From positions 109,396 through 173,395 of the forward strand of contig NZ_JAJNBZ010000010.1 in NCBI RefSeq assembly GCF_021369635.1: a DNA stretch of 64,000 bases. Reading direction: 5' to 3'. The notes below the pieces were generated by a model. That model was not told the origin of the DNA, ran no database searches, and saw nothing but the letters and a program-made list of their open reading frames with translations. The first letter of the stretch is position 1, and each line of letters opens with the position of its first letter. This document shows positions 7,963-16,772 of the stretch, in pieces. This DNA is from Paenibacillus profundus (GTDB taxonomy: Bacteria > Bacillota > Bacilli > Paenibacillales > Paenibacillaceae). Position numbers and translations under genes: made by a program.

Positions 7963-8814
7963 GTGAAATATGTCACGTTCTATGATCAAAATGGACAGCT
8001 TCGAACGGGGGCAGCAACAGACCGTGGTGTGGTCGACGTAAGTGAAGCATATTCGATGCACGATATTATTGCAGGCGGCGCAGGCCTGCGTTTGGAAGTC
8101 GAAGCGTATGCGGCGAATGCGAGTGTGGTGCTGAATGAGAGCGAATTGAATTATGGGCCATGTGTGCCGCAGCCGCAAAAAATCATTTGCGTCGGCTTGA
8201 ACTACCGCAAGCATGCCGAAGAGACGAATGCGCCGATTCCGCAGTATCCTATTCTGTTCAACAAGTTCAACAACACGCTCACGGGGCATGGTCACGATGT
8301 CGTGCTTCCGCGTGTAAGCGATCAGGTGGACTACGAAGCGGAGCTTGTCATGGTTATCGGGAAGACGGCGAAGGATGTGAGCAAAGAGGAAGCGCTCGAT
8401 TACGTCTTCGGATATTGCTGCGTCAATGACTTGTCTGCACGCGATCTGCAGATGCGCACCCAGCAATGGCTGCTCGGCAAGTCGTGCGACGGATTCAGCC
8501 CGCTCGGACCGTATCTGGTCACGGCCGACGAAGTAGGCAATCCGAATGAGCTCGACATCAAATGCATCGTGAACGGCGAGACGCGCCAGCACTCCAATAC
8601 GTCCGACATGATCTTCGATTGCGACGAAATCGTCAGCTACATTTCACGTCACATGACGCTTGTGCCGGGTGATATCATTTTGACAGGCACGCCGGAAGGC
8701 GTTGTGCTCGGACTGCCGGAAGACAAGCGCGTCTACTTGCAAGACGGGGACCTCGTCACCATCGAAATCGAGAAGCTCGGTTCGCTTACCAACCGTATGG
8801 CAGCCGAGCGCTAA
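7963..8814 (+). CDS. Fumarylacetoacetate hydrolase-family protein, probable diketo-deoxy sugar acid hydrolase
   Basis: A 283-residue protein whose C-terminal two thirds is the FAH fold, with the metal-binding pattern ICVGLNYRKHAEE, an EAELVMVIG motif and LTGTPEGV. The GTG at 7963 is the start since GGAGGAGG precedes it. Family members hydrolyse C-C bonds of beta-diketo acids such as acylpyruvates and 2,4-diketo-3-deoxy-L-fuconate. Placed after an SDR and before LutABC, the expected reaction yields pyruvate plus L-lactate from a 6-deoxyhexose, or glycolate from a pentose. Family is secure, substrate is inferred. Confidence 0.87.
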   Translation: MKYVTFYDQNGQLRTGAATDRGVVDVSEAYSMHDIIAGGAGLRLEVEAYAANASVVLNESELNYGPCVPQPQKIICVGLNYRKHAEETNAPIPQYPILFNKFNNTLTGHGHDVVLPRVSDQVDYEAELVMVIGKTAKDVSKEEALDYVFGYCCVNDLSARDLQMRTQQWLLGKSCDGFSPLGPYLVTADEVGNPNELDIKCIVNGETRQHSNTSDMIFDCDEIVSYISRHMTLVPGDIILTGTPEGVVLGLPEDKRVYLQDGDLVTIEIEKLGSLTNRMAAER

Positions 8815-8820
8815 TGACTT

Positions 8821-8860
8821 AAGCGCTCGACGGCTGAAAGGCCTGCGGGCGCTTCTTTTC
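8821..8860 (+). terminator. Imperfect hairpin between FAH gene and lutA
   Basis: AAGCGC and GCGCTT arms enclose an inner CGGCTGAAAGGCC-rich hairpin, followed by CTTTTC. It may partly separate expression of the sugar-acid genes from lutABC. T-tract is short, so read-through is likely. Confidence 0.5.
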
Positions 8861-8906
8861 CATTCTGCTCGTTCCTCGATGAACGACGATGAAAGAAGGG
8901 GCAATT

Positions 8907-9662
8907 ATGCGCGTATCGTTATTTGTAACTTGCTTGGCGGATACTTGCTTTCCCCATGTTGCTGAAAGCGTTGTCCGGCTCCTGCACCGGCTCGGCTGTG
9001 AAATGGATTTCCCGCCGCTGCAGACGTGCTGCGGGCAGCCTGCCTTCAACAGCGGCTATCATGATGATGCAAGGGAAGTCGCCAGGCAATGGATTACAGC
9101 ATTTGAGCATAGTGATTATGTCGTGACGCCATCGGGCTCCTGCGCCGGTATGGTGCATCATTACTACGAAGATTTGTTCATGGATGAACCGGAGTGGCTC
9201 GAAAAAGCGAAGCGTCTCATTGAACGCACGTATGAATTTTCCCAGTTCATTGTTCAAGTATTGGGAAGAACGGATATCGGGGCGGCGTTCGATGGCAAGG
9301 CCACGTATCATCCTTCCTGTCATGCCACGAGATTGTTAGGCATCACTGAGGAGCCTATGCTGCTGCTGCAGCAGGTGAAGGGCTTGACGCTAGTCGATTT
9401 GCCGCATAAGGAAGATTGCTGCGGCTTCGGCGGCACATTCGCCATCAAGATGCCGGAAATGTCTGAAGCGATGGTTACGGAAAAAGCGCAGTATGTCGTT
9501 GATACAGAGGCGGACATCTTAATCGGTTCCGATATGGGATGCTTAATGAACATCGGAGGGCGGCTCAATAAAGAGGGGCGTCCGATTCGGATCATGCATC
9601 TTGCGGAGCTGCTCGAGGAAGGAGTGAAGCGTCGTGAGCACAACTTCATCCAACAACGTTAA
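8907..9662 (+). CDS. lutA: Lactate utilization protein LutA
   Basis: A 251-residue CCG-domain iron-sulfur protein, one of three subunits for oxidation of L-lactate to pyruvate. Two cysteine-rich CCG repeats are visible: TCCGQPAFNSG and DCCGFGGTFA, separated by about 125 residues, as in LutA/LldE/YkgE. ATG 8907 is favoured by AAGAAGGGG directly upstream; an in-frame ATG at 8889 lies further back. It overlaps lutB by 29 bp and the three lut genes form a tight operon. Downstream of the FAH-type hydrolase it would consume the lactate produced. Confidence 0.92.
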   Translation: MRVSLFVTCLADTCFPHVAESVVRLLHRLGCEMDFPPLQTCCGQPAFNSGYHDDAREVARQWITAFEHSDYVVTPSGSCAGMVHHYYEDLFMDEPEWLEKAKRLIERTYEFSQFIVQVLGRTDIGAAFDGKATYHPSCHATRLLGITEEPMLLLQQVKGLTLVDLPHKEDCCGFGGTFAIKMPEMSEAMVTEKAQYVVDTEADILIGSDMGCLMNIGGRLNKEGRPIRIMHLAELLEEGVKRREHNFIQQR

Positions 9663-11142
9663 CGGAGGTATCGGCAGCGGACTGAAGCAGCGTACGCAGG
9701 AGGTGCTGCAGAACGATTTTCTGCGCCAAGCCGTCGCCTTCACTACGGATAAGCTGCGTACGGGACGTCTTTCCGCCGCAGAACAATTCGGGGATTGGGA
9801 AGAATGGCGGGAACGGGGCAGAGTGATTCGCGAGCATACAATTGCGCATCTGGATTATTACTTGGGACAATTTGCGGATCAGGTGCGGAGCCGGGGCGGA
9901 CACGTCCATTTTTGCGGCACAGGGGAAGACGCGGTTCAGACCTTCCTGCGCATTGCGGAGGAGAAGCAGGCGAAGCTTGTAGCCAAAGGCAAGTCCATGG
10001 TGTCGGAGGAAATGCATCTGAATGATCGCCTCAAGGAGCGCGGCATCGATGCCATCGAGACCGATCTGGGCGAATATATTTTGCAGCTGGCGCAGGAGAC
10101 GCCGTCCCATCTCATTATTCCGGCGATTCATAAAAACAAGTCGCAAATTGCGGAGCTGTTCACGAAGGAAGCGGGCAAGAAGCTCCCGCCGGAGACCAAG
10201 GAGCTGGCCTCTTTCGCGAAGCGCAAGCTGAGACAGTTCTTTCTGGAGGCGGAGATCGGGCTGACCGGATGCAACTTCGGCATTGCGGAATCGGGCACGG
10301 TGACGTTGGTGTCCAATGAAGGCAACGGCCGTATGGTCACGACCGTTCCGAAGACGCATGTCGTCGTCATGGGAATGGAGCGGCTCGTTCCGACCTTCGA
10401 AGATGTCGAGGTCATGCTTAATTTGCTCGCCCGCAGCGCTACGGGGCAGAAGCTGACGACATACACGTCCTTCATCACTGGACCGCGGCAAGAAGGGGAC
10501 TTGGACGGACCTGAAGAGCTGCACGTCATTATTTTGGATAATGGACGTTCAGCGCAGTTGGGCGATCCACAGTTCCAGCAAGTGCTCCATTGCATCCGCT
10601 GTGCGGCCTGTCTGAACGTATGCCCGGTCTATCGCCATGTTGGCGGCCATACGTATGGCTCGGTGTACAGCGGACCGATCGGCGCCGTGCTGACCCCGCT
10701 CTTGCAGCAGGATATGAAGGAGGCGGGTACGCTCGCTTACGCTTCTTCCTTATGCGGGGCTTGCTATGAGGCGTGTCCGGTTAAAATTCCGCTGCATGAT
10801 ATGCTCGTGTATTTGCGGGCGCGTAAGGTGAAAGAAGGATTCACCCCATCTGCGGAACGTCTTGGTTTCAAAATGTTCGGCAAGGTATTCGGCAATGTCA
10901 AATGGTACCGTATGGCTGGAAAAGCAGCTTATTATGGGCAGAAGCCGCTTGTCCGTGACGGAGTCATCCGCAAGGCGCCTGGACCGGCGGCAGGGTGGAC
11001 GAAGTCTCGTACCTTCCCGGCGATACCGAAGCAATCGTTCCGGGATTCATGGGCGGAGCTGCAGCGTGAATTGCAGCAGGATCCAGCTTCACGGGAGGCA
11101 GCCGCTTCAGAAGACAGAGGAAAGGACGGAGTGGACAGATGA
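9634..11142 (+). CDS. lutB: Lactate utilization iron-sulfur protein LutB
   Basis: A 502-residue protein with an LUD domain (about 60-290) and a C-terminal ferredoxin-like domain bearing two [4Fe-4S] motifs, CIRCAACLNVCPVYR and CGACYEACPVKIP. Length and layout match LutB (about 475-490 residues in Bacillus). GTG 9634 follows GAGGAAGGAG and lies inside the lutA end. It passes electrons from lactate oxidation in the LutABC complex. The overlap with lutC is 4 nt (ATGA). Confidence 0.93.
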   Translation: MSTTSSNNVNGGIGSGLKQRTQEVLQNDFLRQAVAFTTDKLRTGRLSAAEQFGDWEEWRERGRVIREHTIAHLDYYLGQFADQVRSRGGHVHFCGTGEDAVQTFLRIAEEKQAKLVAKGKSMVSEEMHLNDRLKERGIDAIETDLGEYILQLAQETPSHLIIPAIHKNKSQIAELFTKEAGKKLPPETKELASFAKRKLRQFFLEAEIGLTGCNFGIAESGTVTLVSNEGNGRMVTTVPKTHVVVMGMERLVPTFEDVEVMLNLLARSATGQKLTTYTSFITGPRQEGDLDGPEELHVIILDNGRSAQLGDPQFQQVLHCIRCAACLNVCPVYRHVGGHTYGSVYSGPIGAVLTPLLQQDMKEAGTLAYASSLCGACYEACPVKIPLHDMLVYLRARKVKEGFTPSAERLGFKMFGKVFGNVKWYRMAGKAAYYGQKPLVRDGVIRKAPGPAAGWTKSRTFPAIPKQSFRDSWAELQRELQQDPASREAAASEDRGKDGVDR

Positions 11143-11945
11143 ATGAGCAGCAGTTTCTGACGCAAATCGCAGTGCGCCTCGGACGCGCCAAGCCGCTTCA
11201 ACAACCGCCGGCCACGATGTTCAATGGGGTGCCTGATTCCTATCGCAAGCGGATGGGACAATTGGGCCAAGAGGAATGTGTACAGTTGTTCATGGATAGC
11301 TGGACGGCGCTGACGGGGCTTGTCCGCGTGGCGCCTGTCTCGCAAGCGGCAGAAGCCATCTCCGCTAGTATTGCCGAGCTGAAGGAGCGTGGCATGCTGG
11401 AGCGTGTAGTCTATGCCAAAACACCGGAATTGCAGTCCTATGGCGTTCCGCAGGTGCTGCATGAGCAGCGCCTAGTCGGTGTGCCATGGTCGGAATCGGC
11501 AAGCGCAGCAGACGAGGAAGACGCGTGGAAGGCTGCATTAGAGCAGCTGGGCACATCAGAGCCCGGAGAAGCGGGAGCGCTTGCTGGGGAGAAATGGCAG
11601 GCGCGCAGTCCGCTGCTTCGGGCTGTGGAACGATGTCATCTTGGAATTGTCGTTCCCGAAGCCGTCGTGGCGAATACGGGCACGCTGGCAGTGCTGTCTG
11701 CGGGAGCGCAAGGCCGTTCGGTCAGTCTTATGCCCGGCATGCTGCTGGCAGTCTTCCCGGCGGAGCGAATCGTCGCGCGCATGGGGGAAGTGTTCGAACG
11801 GCTGCGGGCGTCTCACGGTGAGATGGCGAGCCTTCCGTCATCGTTGAATTTGATTACCGGACCGAGCCGCAGTGCTGATATCGAGAACGACCTGACGATT
11901 GGAATTCATGGTCCTGGAATCGTCAGCGCCGTCATATTGACATAA
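11139..11945 (+). CDS. lutC: LUD-domain lactate utilization protein LutC
   Basis: A 268-residue LUD-domain protein, the third Lut subunit. It carries the LGIVVPEAVVANTGTLAV and LITGPSRSADIENDLTIG motifs that typify LutC/YkgG. The N-terminal 100 residues are less conserved and the chain is somewhat longer than the 240-residue Bacillus protein. It ends 24 bp from the convergent acetyltransferase gene with no obvious terminator between. Confidence 0.9.
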   Translation: MNEQQFLTQIAVRLGRAKPLQQPPATMFNGVPDSYRKRMGQLGQEECVQLFMDSWTALTGLVRVAPVSQAAEAISASIAELKERGMLERVVYAKTPELQSYGVPQVLHEQRLVGVPWSESASAADEEDAWKAALEQLGTSEPGEAGALAGEKWQARSPLLRAVERCHLGIVVPEAVVANTGTLAVLSAGAQGRSVSLMPGMLLAVFPAERIVARMGEVFERLRASHGEMASLPSSLNLITGPSRSADIENDLTIGIHGPGIVSAVILT

Positions 11946-11968
11946 TTTACAAACCGATAAATGAAGTA

Positions 11969-13114
11969 TTAAATATAATACAATCCGACCGTATATGGCA
12001 GCGGAACCGTGAAATTCAATTGTTCCAAGGACGGCCAGGACGTTGGCAGCAGGCCGTCCGCATCCGGACTGAACAGCAGCTTCACAACGTCCTGCTCCTC
12101 CAGCTGAACCAGTTCGGCGTCAGGATAGCGGAGCTGTACAGCACCATTATCAAGCTGCTTCACTTCAATATGCGCGGCGAGCGCCTCGCGCTCCTGCCAC
12201 CAACTCTGCAAATGCTGGAATAATCGTTCGATATTCGGAATGAATACGGTCCCGTCATTCGCTTGCACCTGAGAAGGATAGGCGGATAACGTGTCATGCA
12301 GGCTCTGGTCCTGCCATGGCACATAGATTTGCAATTGGGTGAATTTCTTTTTGTTCAAGAGCAGCTGCATGAGAAGAGCGATGTCTGGTCCCGCCCCCCC
12401 ATATTCCAATATGCGAGGCACGCCATCCACCTGCTTGGCTGATGGCCGCAGCGCATAGGCATAGGCTGCAATCTTACCGCCACGTTCGAGCACATACAAC
12501 TTCGGCTTCATCATGACGCAAGAAGCGTAAGCCCCTGCATGCTCCAGCCCGTACAAATCCCACATGCTGAAATCAAACGCTGCTTGACGCTGCTCGACAA
12601 GCTCATGCCATGCGAAGCAGTCCAGCACTGTAAGCTCGCGTACATGCGCCTGTTCGCTCTCAGACAACGCCGCATTCGATGTTACGGCCTCGTCATTACG
12701 GCTCACCGTATATACGGACACTTGTCCGAATGGGTAACAGCGGTTGCGCGTATACAAGGAGCGGCCGCCGGAAATGAACATAAGCACGGCTCCAGTCTCA
12801 TCGGCATGACGCTGCACCTGATGAAGCAGCTCGGTTCCGACGCCATTGCCGCGCGCCACGGGCGATGTGCAGACAGAGCCGAGCGAGAAGACAGGCAGCC
12901 GAACCGAATTCAGGCGCAGCTTGGATGGGAGCATTCCCATATGCGCGACAAGCCGTTCTTCCTCAAATGCGCCATACGAATGGGAATAGATTGGAGAAAA
13001 TAAATACGGAAAACCTTGTTCCATCGACATTTGCGTATCATTGCGAAATACTTCATCTGATATGGAGACCGCTCCGGCAAAATCGAGCGGCTGCAGCATA
13101 CGAATCTGATACAT
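11969..13114 (-). CDS. Eis-like GNAT N-acetyltransferase
   Basis: A 381-residue protein with an N-terminal GNAT domain (about 1-150; acetyl-CoA loop SPVARGNGVGTELL) followed by a second GNAT-like half and a C-terminal SCP2-type sterol-carrier-like domain. This three-part layout matches enhanced intracellular survival (Eis) family acetyltransferases, which modify amines such as aminoglycosides or peptides. AAAGGAGG precedes the ATG and overlaps the end of rbsK, so the two are cotranscribed. Substrate unknown. Confidence 0.85.
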   Translation of the reverse strand: MYQIRMLQPLDFAGAVSISDEVFRNDTQMSMEQGFPYLFSPIYSHSYGAFEEERLVAHMGMLPSKLRLNSVRLPVFSLGSVCTSPVARGNGVGTELLHQVQRHADETGAVLMFISGGRSLYTRNRCYPFGQVSVYTVSRNDEAVTSNAALSESEQAHVRELTVLDCFAWHELVEQRQAAFDFSMWDLYGLEHAGAYASCVMMKPKLYVLERGGKIAAYAYALRPSAKQVDGVPRILEYGGAGPDIALLMQLLLNKKKFTQLQIYVPWQDQSLHDTLSAYPSQVQANDGTVFIPNIERLFQHLQSWWQEREALAAHIEVKQLDNGAVQLRYPDAELVQLEEQDVVKLLFSPDADGLLPTSWPSLEQLNFTVPLPYTVGLYYI

Positions 13115-13120
13115 GAAAGT

Positions 13121-14035
13121 TCAATCCTCCTTTAATTGTTGCTCCAATCGAGAGCGTGTGGGCATCCCACTCTGGGCTCCGAACTGAGTCACCGCTAACG
13201 CACTGGCAGCCACCGCACCATGCACCGCGTCATCCATGCTGTTGCCTTCGGCAAGAAGCACGGCGAGCGCGCCATTGAATGTATCGCCTGCTCCGGTTGT
13301 ATCGATGACATTGACTTCATAGCCTGGCTGATGATGGAGATGGCAGGCGGTATCCGACCAATAAGCTCCGTCCGCGCCGCGGGTCAAGACGATGCGCCCA
13401 GGCATGGAGCGTATAGCCGTCTTCCACTCAAAAGCCTGCTCCGAATCATCCCCGCCAAAGAGAGCCGCCAATTCATGCTCATTCGGCGTCAGGATGGAGA
13501 CGTGCGCCAGCATCTCATCCGTCAGAGGCATGGCCGGCGCCGGATTGAGAATGACGGGCACATGGCTCTCGGCAGCAATGCTCAACGCTTCCCGCACGGC
13601 AGGGAGCGGAATTTCAAGCTGCATGAGTATGACGTCGGAGCTCCGGATTGTCTCGGCATGTCGTCTAATATGATCTGGTGTGAGCAGGCCGTTCGCCCCC
13701 GGAACGACGATGATGCGGTTATCCCCATCATTGACGATGATGGATGCGGTTCCAGATGCTACCTCGCTAATGATGTCGACGCCTTCTGTATGAATTTGTT
13801 CCTGCTGCAAATTGTCCAGCATCATCCGGCCGAACGTATCGTCGCCTACACATCCGATAAAGCGGACCTCGGCGCCGAGACGGGCGCAAGCGATCGCTTG
13901 ATTCGCGCCTTTGCCCCCGCACAAGGTGGCGAATCTGTCTCCTTGCACGGTTTCGCCTTGCTCTGGAATGGTCGAGGTGACCGTAACCATATCGACATTC
14001 AAGCTTCCAATTACTGTTACCCTGGCTTTTCTCAC
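13121..14035 (-). CDS. rbsK: Ribokinase
   Basis: A 304-residue PfkB-family kinase with the two signatures GGKGANQAIACARLG near the N-terminus and DTTGAGDTFNGALA with the catalytic Asp near residue 254. It phosphorylates D-ribose at O5 using ATP. It starts at GTG with only a modest ribosome site. The rbsD gene lies in the oppositely oriented operon and no ribose ABC transporter is next to it, so true substrate could be another sugar. It is followed after 6 bp by the Eis-like gene. Confidence 0.88.
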   Translation of the reverse strand: MRKARVTVIGSLNVDMVTVTSTIPEQGETVQGDRFATLCGGKGANQAIACARLGAEVRFIGCVGDDTFGRMMLDNLQQEQIHTEGVDIISEVASGTASIIVNDGDNRIIVVPGANGLLTPDHIRRHAETIRSSDVILMQLEIPLPAVREALSIAAESHVPVILNPAPAMPLTDEMLAHVSILTPNEHELAALFGGDDSEQAFEWKTAIRSMPGRIVLTRGADGAYWSDTACHLHHQPGYEVNVIDTTGAGDTFNGALAVLLAEGNSMDDAVHGAVAASALAVTQFGAQSGMPTRSRLEQQLKED

Positions 14036-14075
14036 TCCATAAACCGTCCTTTGTTCTCATCTCGTAGAACACAAA

Positions 14076-14113
14076 TAAACAGACGCGTCCCTTGGAACAG
14101 GTTCGCGTCTGTG
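14076..14113 (-). terminator. Rho-independent terminator of capA-like gene
   Basis: On the minus strand ACAGACGCG and CGCGTCTGT arms are separated by about 15 nt and followed by TTATTTGT. It separates the CapA-like gene from rbsK. Confidence 0.65.
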
Positions 14114-14127
14114 TTCGTGGTGTTAGC

Positions 14128-15408
14128 TTAGCTTTTGCGGTTAGAAGGGGATGGTTCTTTTTGATCGACTTTCACCGCATCCCGCACCTGTTTGCCGTTC
14201 ATTTTAACACCAAATGAAATAGATTCCAAATATATAAATTGCTTTTTCTCGTAAGCTTCATCTTTTTTAACGATTTGATCTTTGTAAATAAAATAAGGAT
14301 CGAACGACATTGAAATGTCATCCTCGTCAATCATTAACGACAACAGTCCCGTATCTGCGCGATTGTTCCTGACATAATCGGGGAACAGGAAATTGCCGAT
14401 GGAATAGGCGATCGGTTTATCCTTGTAAAATTCAAACCCTTGCAGCACATGCACGTGACTGCCGATTATCGCGTCTGCTCCGGCATCGATCATTTCCCGT
14501 GCGTAAGTGCGCTGCCACTTTTCAGGGCGGTTGTTTTTCTCAACGCCCCAATGCATGTAGACGAGCAAATAGTCGCAGTCTTTGCGTTCCCTTTTAATGA
14601 CGGGAAGGACGCTGGACTTGTTATAGGCTTCGGCAATCCCAGGTCTGTCTTTTCCAGCGAACCAATACGTTTGCGGAATGAAGCGGGAGAAGGCGAGAAA
14701 TTTAATCGTCTTCCCTTTCAAGGTGACGGTATGAGCCCGATAGGCTTCCTCTTTGTTCATCCCTCCGCCTACATAGGGCAGGTCATATTCCTTCAAATAA
14801 TGCAGCGTATCGAGAAAGCCCTTCTGCTTGAAATCGAGTGTATGATTATTGGCGATCGAAACGAGATCAAATCCGGCATTTTTCAATCCTTTCAGCGATA
14901 TCGGATCCGATTTGAAATTGTACAATTGATTCGTGTCCTTTTCGGTATGGTGAGTGACCGCAGTTTCCAGATTGACGACCGCATAATCGGCCTTCTGCAC
15001 TTCGCTGGCTACATATTGAAAAGGATAATCAGGCCCCTTTTGCTGAATTGTTTTTTTGACGGACCAATCCATCAGCGCATCTCCAGCGAATATGATATGT
15101 ATTGGCCCTTCCTCTGCAGGAGCGGCTGCCGCTTCGTTGTTCGGCATACCCTCTTCCCTCTTCGGCGCTTCTTTCTTCGCTGCCGATGGAGTAGTGGAAG
15201 AGGGTGAAGCTGAAGGGGGCGCGTCTTTGAATTCGCCTTGGCCGGATAACTGTTCGTCAGATGCTGAAGAGTAGTAGACTCCGACGAATATGCCGCAGAT
15301 GACGACGGCCAGCAAGCTGCATAGCGCTGCTGTGCGTTTCATTCGTTGTTTTCTAAGCTGTTTCCGCTTTTGATGCCGTTCGGTTCGACTTACTTGATTG
15401 TGATGCAA
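14128..15408 (-). CDS. CapA-family membrane-anchored metallophosphatase-like protein
   Basis: A 426-residue protein: short basic cytoplasmic tail, one membrane segment near residues 27-45, a Ser/Pro/Ala/Glu-rich linker, then a CapA (PGA_cap) domain with FAGDALMDWS, SIANNHTLDF and GSHVHVLQ metal-site motifs and GNFLF. The family resembles metallophosphoesterases and is tied to poly-gamma-glutamate synthesis or anchoring. The TTG at 15408 is the better start because AGGAGG sits 6 nt before it; the upstream in-frame GTG overlaps that site. No capB/C/E genes are near, so it is an orphan and its role is uncertain. Confidence 0.85.
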   Translation of the reverse strand: MHHNQVSRTERHQKRKQLRKQRMKRTAALCSLLAVVICGIFVGVYYSSASDEQLSGQGEFKDAPPSASPSSTTPSAAKKEAPKREEGMPNNEAAAAPAEEGPIHIIFAGDALMDWSVKKTIQQKGPDYPFQYVASEVQKADYAVVNLETAVTHHTEKDTNQLYNFKSDPISLKGLKNAGFDLVSIANNHTLDFKQKGFLDTLHYLKEYDLPYVGGGMNKEEAYRAHTVTLKGKTIKFLAFSRFIPQTYWFAGKDRPGIAEAYNKSSVLPVIKRERKDCDYLLVYMHWGVEKNNRPEKWQRTYAREMIDAGADAIIGSHVHVLQGFEFYKDKPIAYSIGNFLFPDYVRNNRADTGLLSLMIDEDDISMSFDPYFIYKDQIVKKDEAYEKKQFIYLESISFGVKMNGKQVRDAVKVDQKEPSPSNRKS

Positions 15409-15631
15409 TCGGTTCCTCCTATTCACATTGAACAGGCAATGTTACTATTCTGTTCTTATGGGTAATATTTACTTTATTATATTGTACATCTGCATAAGAT
15501 AAGTATCAGAACGATTGCAATTAAATATATTTTTGTTACGAATGGGACTGCCGCCCCCGTTTTCTTTTTAAAAACGCTATGGTAAAATAAATATGCTTAC
15601 ATTTTGTAAGTTAAGAAGGAGGGATGAACGG

Positions 15632-16006
15632 ATGGAATCACATCATTTGGGTATGTGCCCGCGGTTTGAAGCTGCGTTCTGCGTGCTTGGCAAGCGCTGG
15701 AACGGACTGCTCATACAGGTGCTATTGAGTGGCCCGAAGCGATTTAAAGATATTTCCGCACTCATTCCTACCATGAGCGACAAAATGTTGAGTGAACGTA
15801 TGAAAGACCTTGAGGCGGCAGGTATTGTCGTACGGAATGTGTATCCAGAGACACCCGTTCGCATTGAATATGCGTTGACTGATAAAGGGCGCGCTCTGGA
15901 GTCGGTCATGGAAGCCATTCAAGAGTGGGCGGAACGTTGGGTGAACGACCCGGTGGAGTGCATTAGCGACGATGATTCAACTTCAGAACATCCGGTGAAT
16001 TCATAA
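15632..16006 (+). CDS. HxlR-family transcriptional regulator
   Basis: A 124-residue winged-helix regulator. CPRFEAAFCVLGKRW with an N-terminal Cys and the RFKDISALIPTMSDKMLSER helix-turn-helix are typical of HxlR/YodB-type proteins, some of which sense quinones or aldehydes through that cysteine. ATG 15632 follows AAGAAGGAGGGATG. It is 34 bp upstream of a small FAD oxidoreductase gene and likely regulates it. Confidence 0.9.
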   Translation: MESHHLGMCPRFEAAFCVLGKRWNGLLIQVLLSGPKRFKDISALIPTMSDKMLSERMKDLEAAGIVVRNVYPETPVRIEYALTDKGRALESVMEAIQEWAERWVNDPVECISDDDSTSEHPVNS

Positions 16007-16040
16007 AGGGAAGAAACTCTTCATGAAAGGATGAGAATGA

Positions 16041-16607
16041 ATGCAGGATATCATTGTTATCGGTGGAGGACCTGCCGGAGGAAGCGCGGCATTGTTCGCG
16101 GCCAAATCCGGCAAATCTACGCTTGTGCTGGATAACGATCACGGTCTGACCAAGCGGGCGTGGCTTGCGAACCATTATGGAGCGAGCGACATTTCCGGAC
16201 CTGACATGCTGACGATTGGGCGTGAGCAAGCTGAGAAATTCGGAGCTGTCTTTAAGCAGGACAAAGCGGTTCTCATTGAATCCGGTTCTTCTTCTGTTAC
16301 CGTGAAGACGGAGAGCGGAGACAGCTACGAAGCTCAGCATGTCATTGTAGCGACGGGACTCGCCCTGGACGCTGCGGAACAGAGCGGATTGAAGCTGAAG
16401 CCAGGCACAGAGCCGCGCGTGAAGACGGTTATCGACACGGATGATAAAGGCCGGACGAGTGCGGAACGGGTGTGGGCCGCAGGAACTGCCGCCGGGGTGA
16501 GCATGCATACGATCATTACGGCAGGAGACGGTGCCAAAGTAGCAATCAACGTCATCAGCGAGTTGAATGGCGAGCGTTACGTGGACCATGATGTGTATAA
16601 AGGATAA
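16041..16607 (+). CDS. Small FAD-dependent oxidoreductase-like protein
   Basis: A 188-residue protein with an N-terminal FAD dinucleotide motif (VIGGGPAGGSAALFAAKSGK) and a C-terminal thioredoxin-reductase-like FAD-closing segment (VWAAGTAAG). The NADPH domain and redox CxxC are absent, so it is about 60 percent of a normal thioredoxin reductase. Similar compact forms occur in Bacillales, so it need not be a deletion. It follows hxlR with its own ribosome site AAAGGATGAG. A terminator lies just after. Electron donor unknown. Confidence 0.75.
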   Translation: MQDIIVIGGGPAGGSAALFAAKSGKSTLVLDNDHGLTKRAWLANHYGASDISGPDMLTIGREQAEKFGAVFKQDKAVLIESGSSSVTVKTESGDSYEAQHVIVATGLALDAAEQSGLKLKPGTEPRVKTVIDTDDKGRTSAERVWAAGTAAGVSMHTIITAGDGAKVAINVISELNGERYVDHDVYKG

Positions 16608-16634
16608 GAAGTCAGAGCGGCATAAAAGCTAATG

Positions 16635-16667
16635 AACCGAGGAGAACTTCCGTTCCTCGGTTTTTTG
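16635..16667 (+). terminator. Rho-independent terminator
   Basis: AACCGAGGA and TCCTCGGTT arms with an 10-nt loop and a T6 tract end the hxlR-oxidoreductase pair. Confidence 0.9.
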
Positions 16668-16772
16668 TGTTTCCTGCGGGCTGGCTTCTTTTAGTCGTTG
16701 TAAACTGGTAGGGTACCCCTTATAATAGATCGGAATGACGCTGAAAATAGACTAAAAAGACAGGGGAATGAC

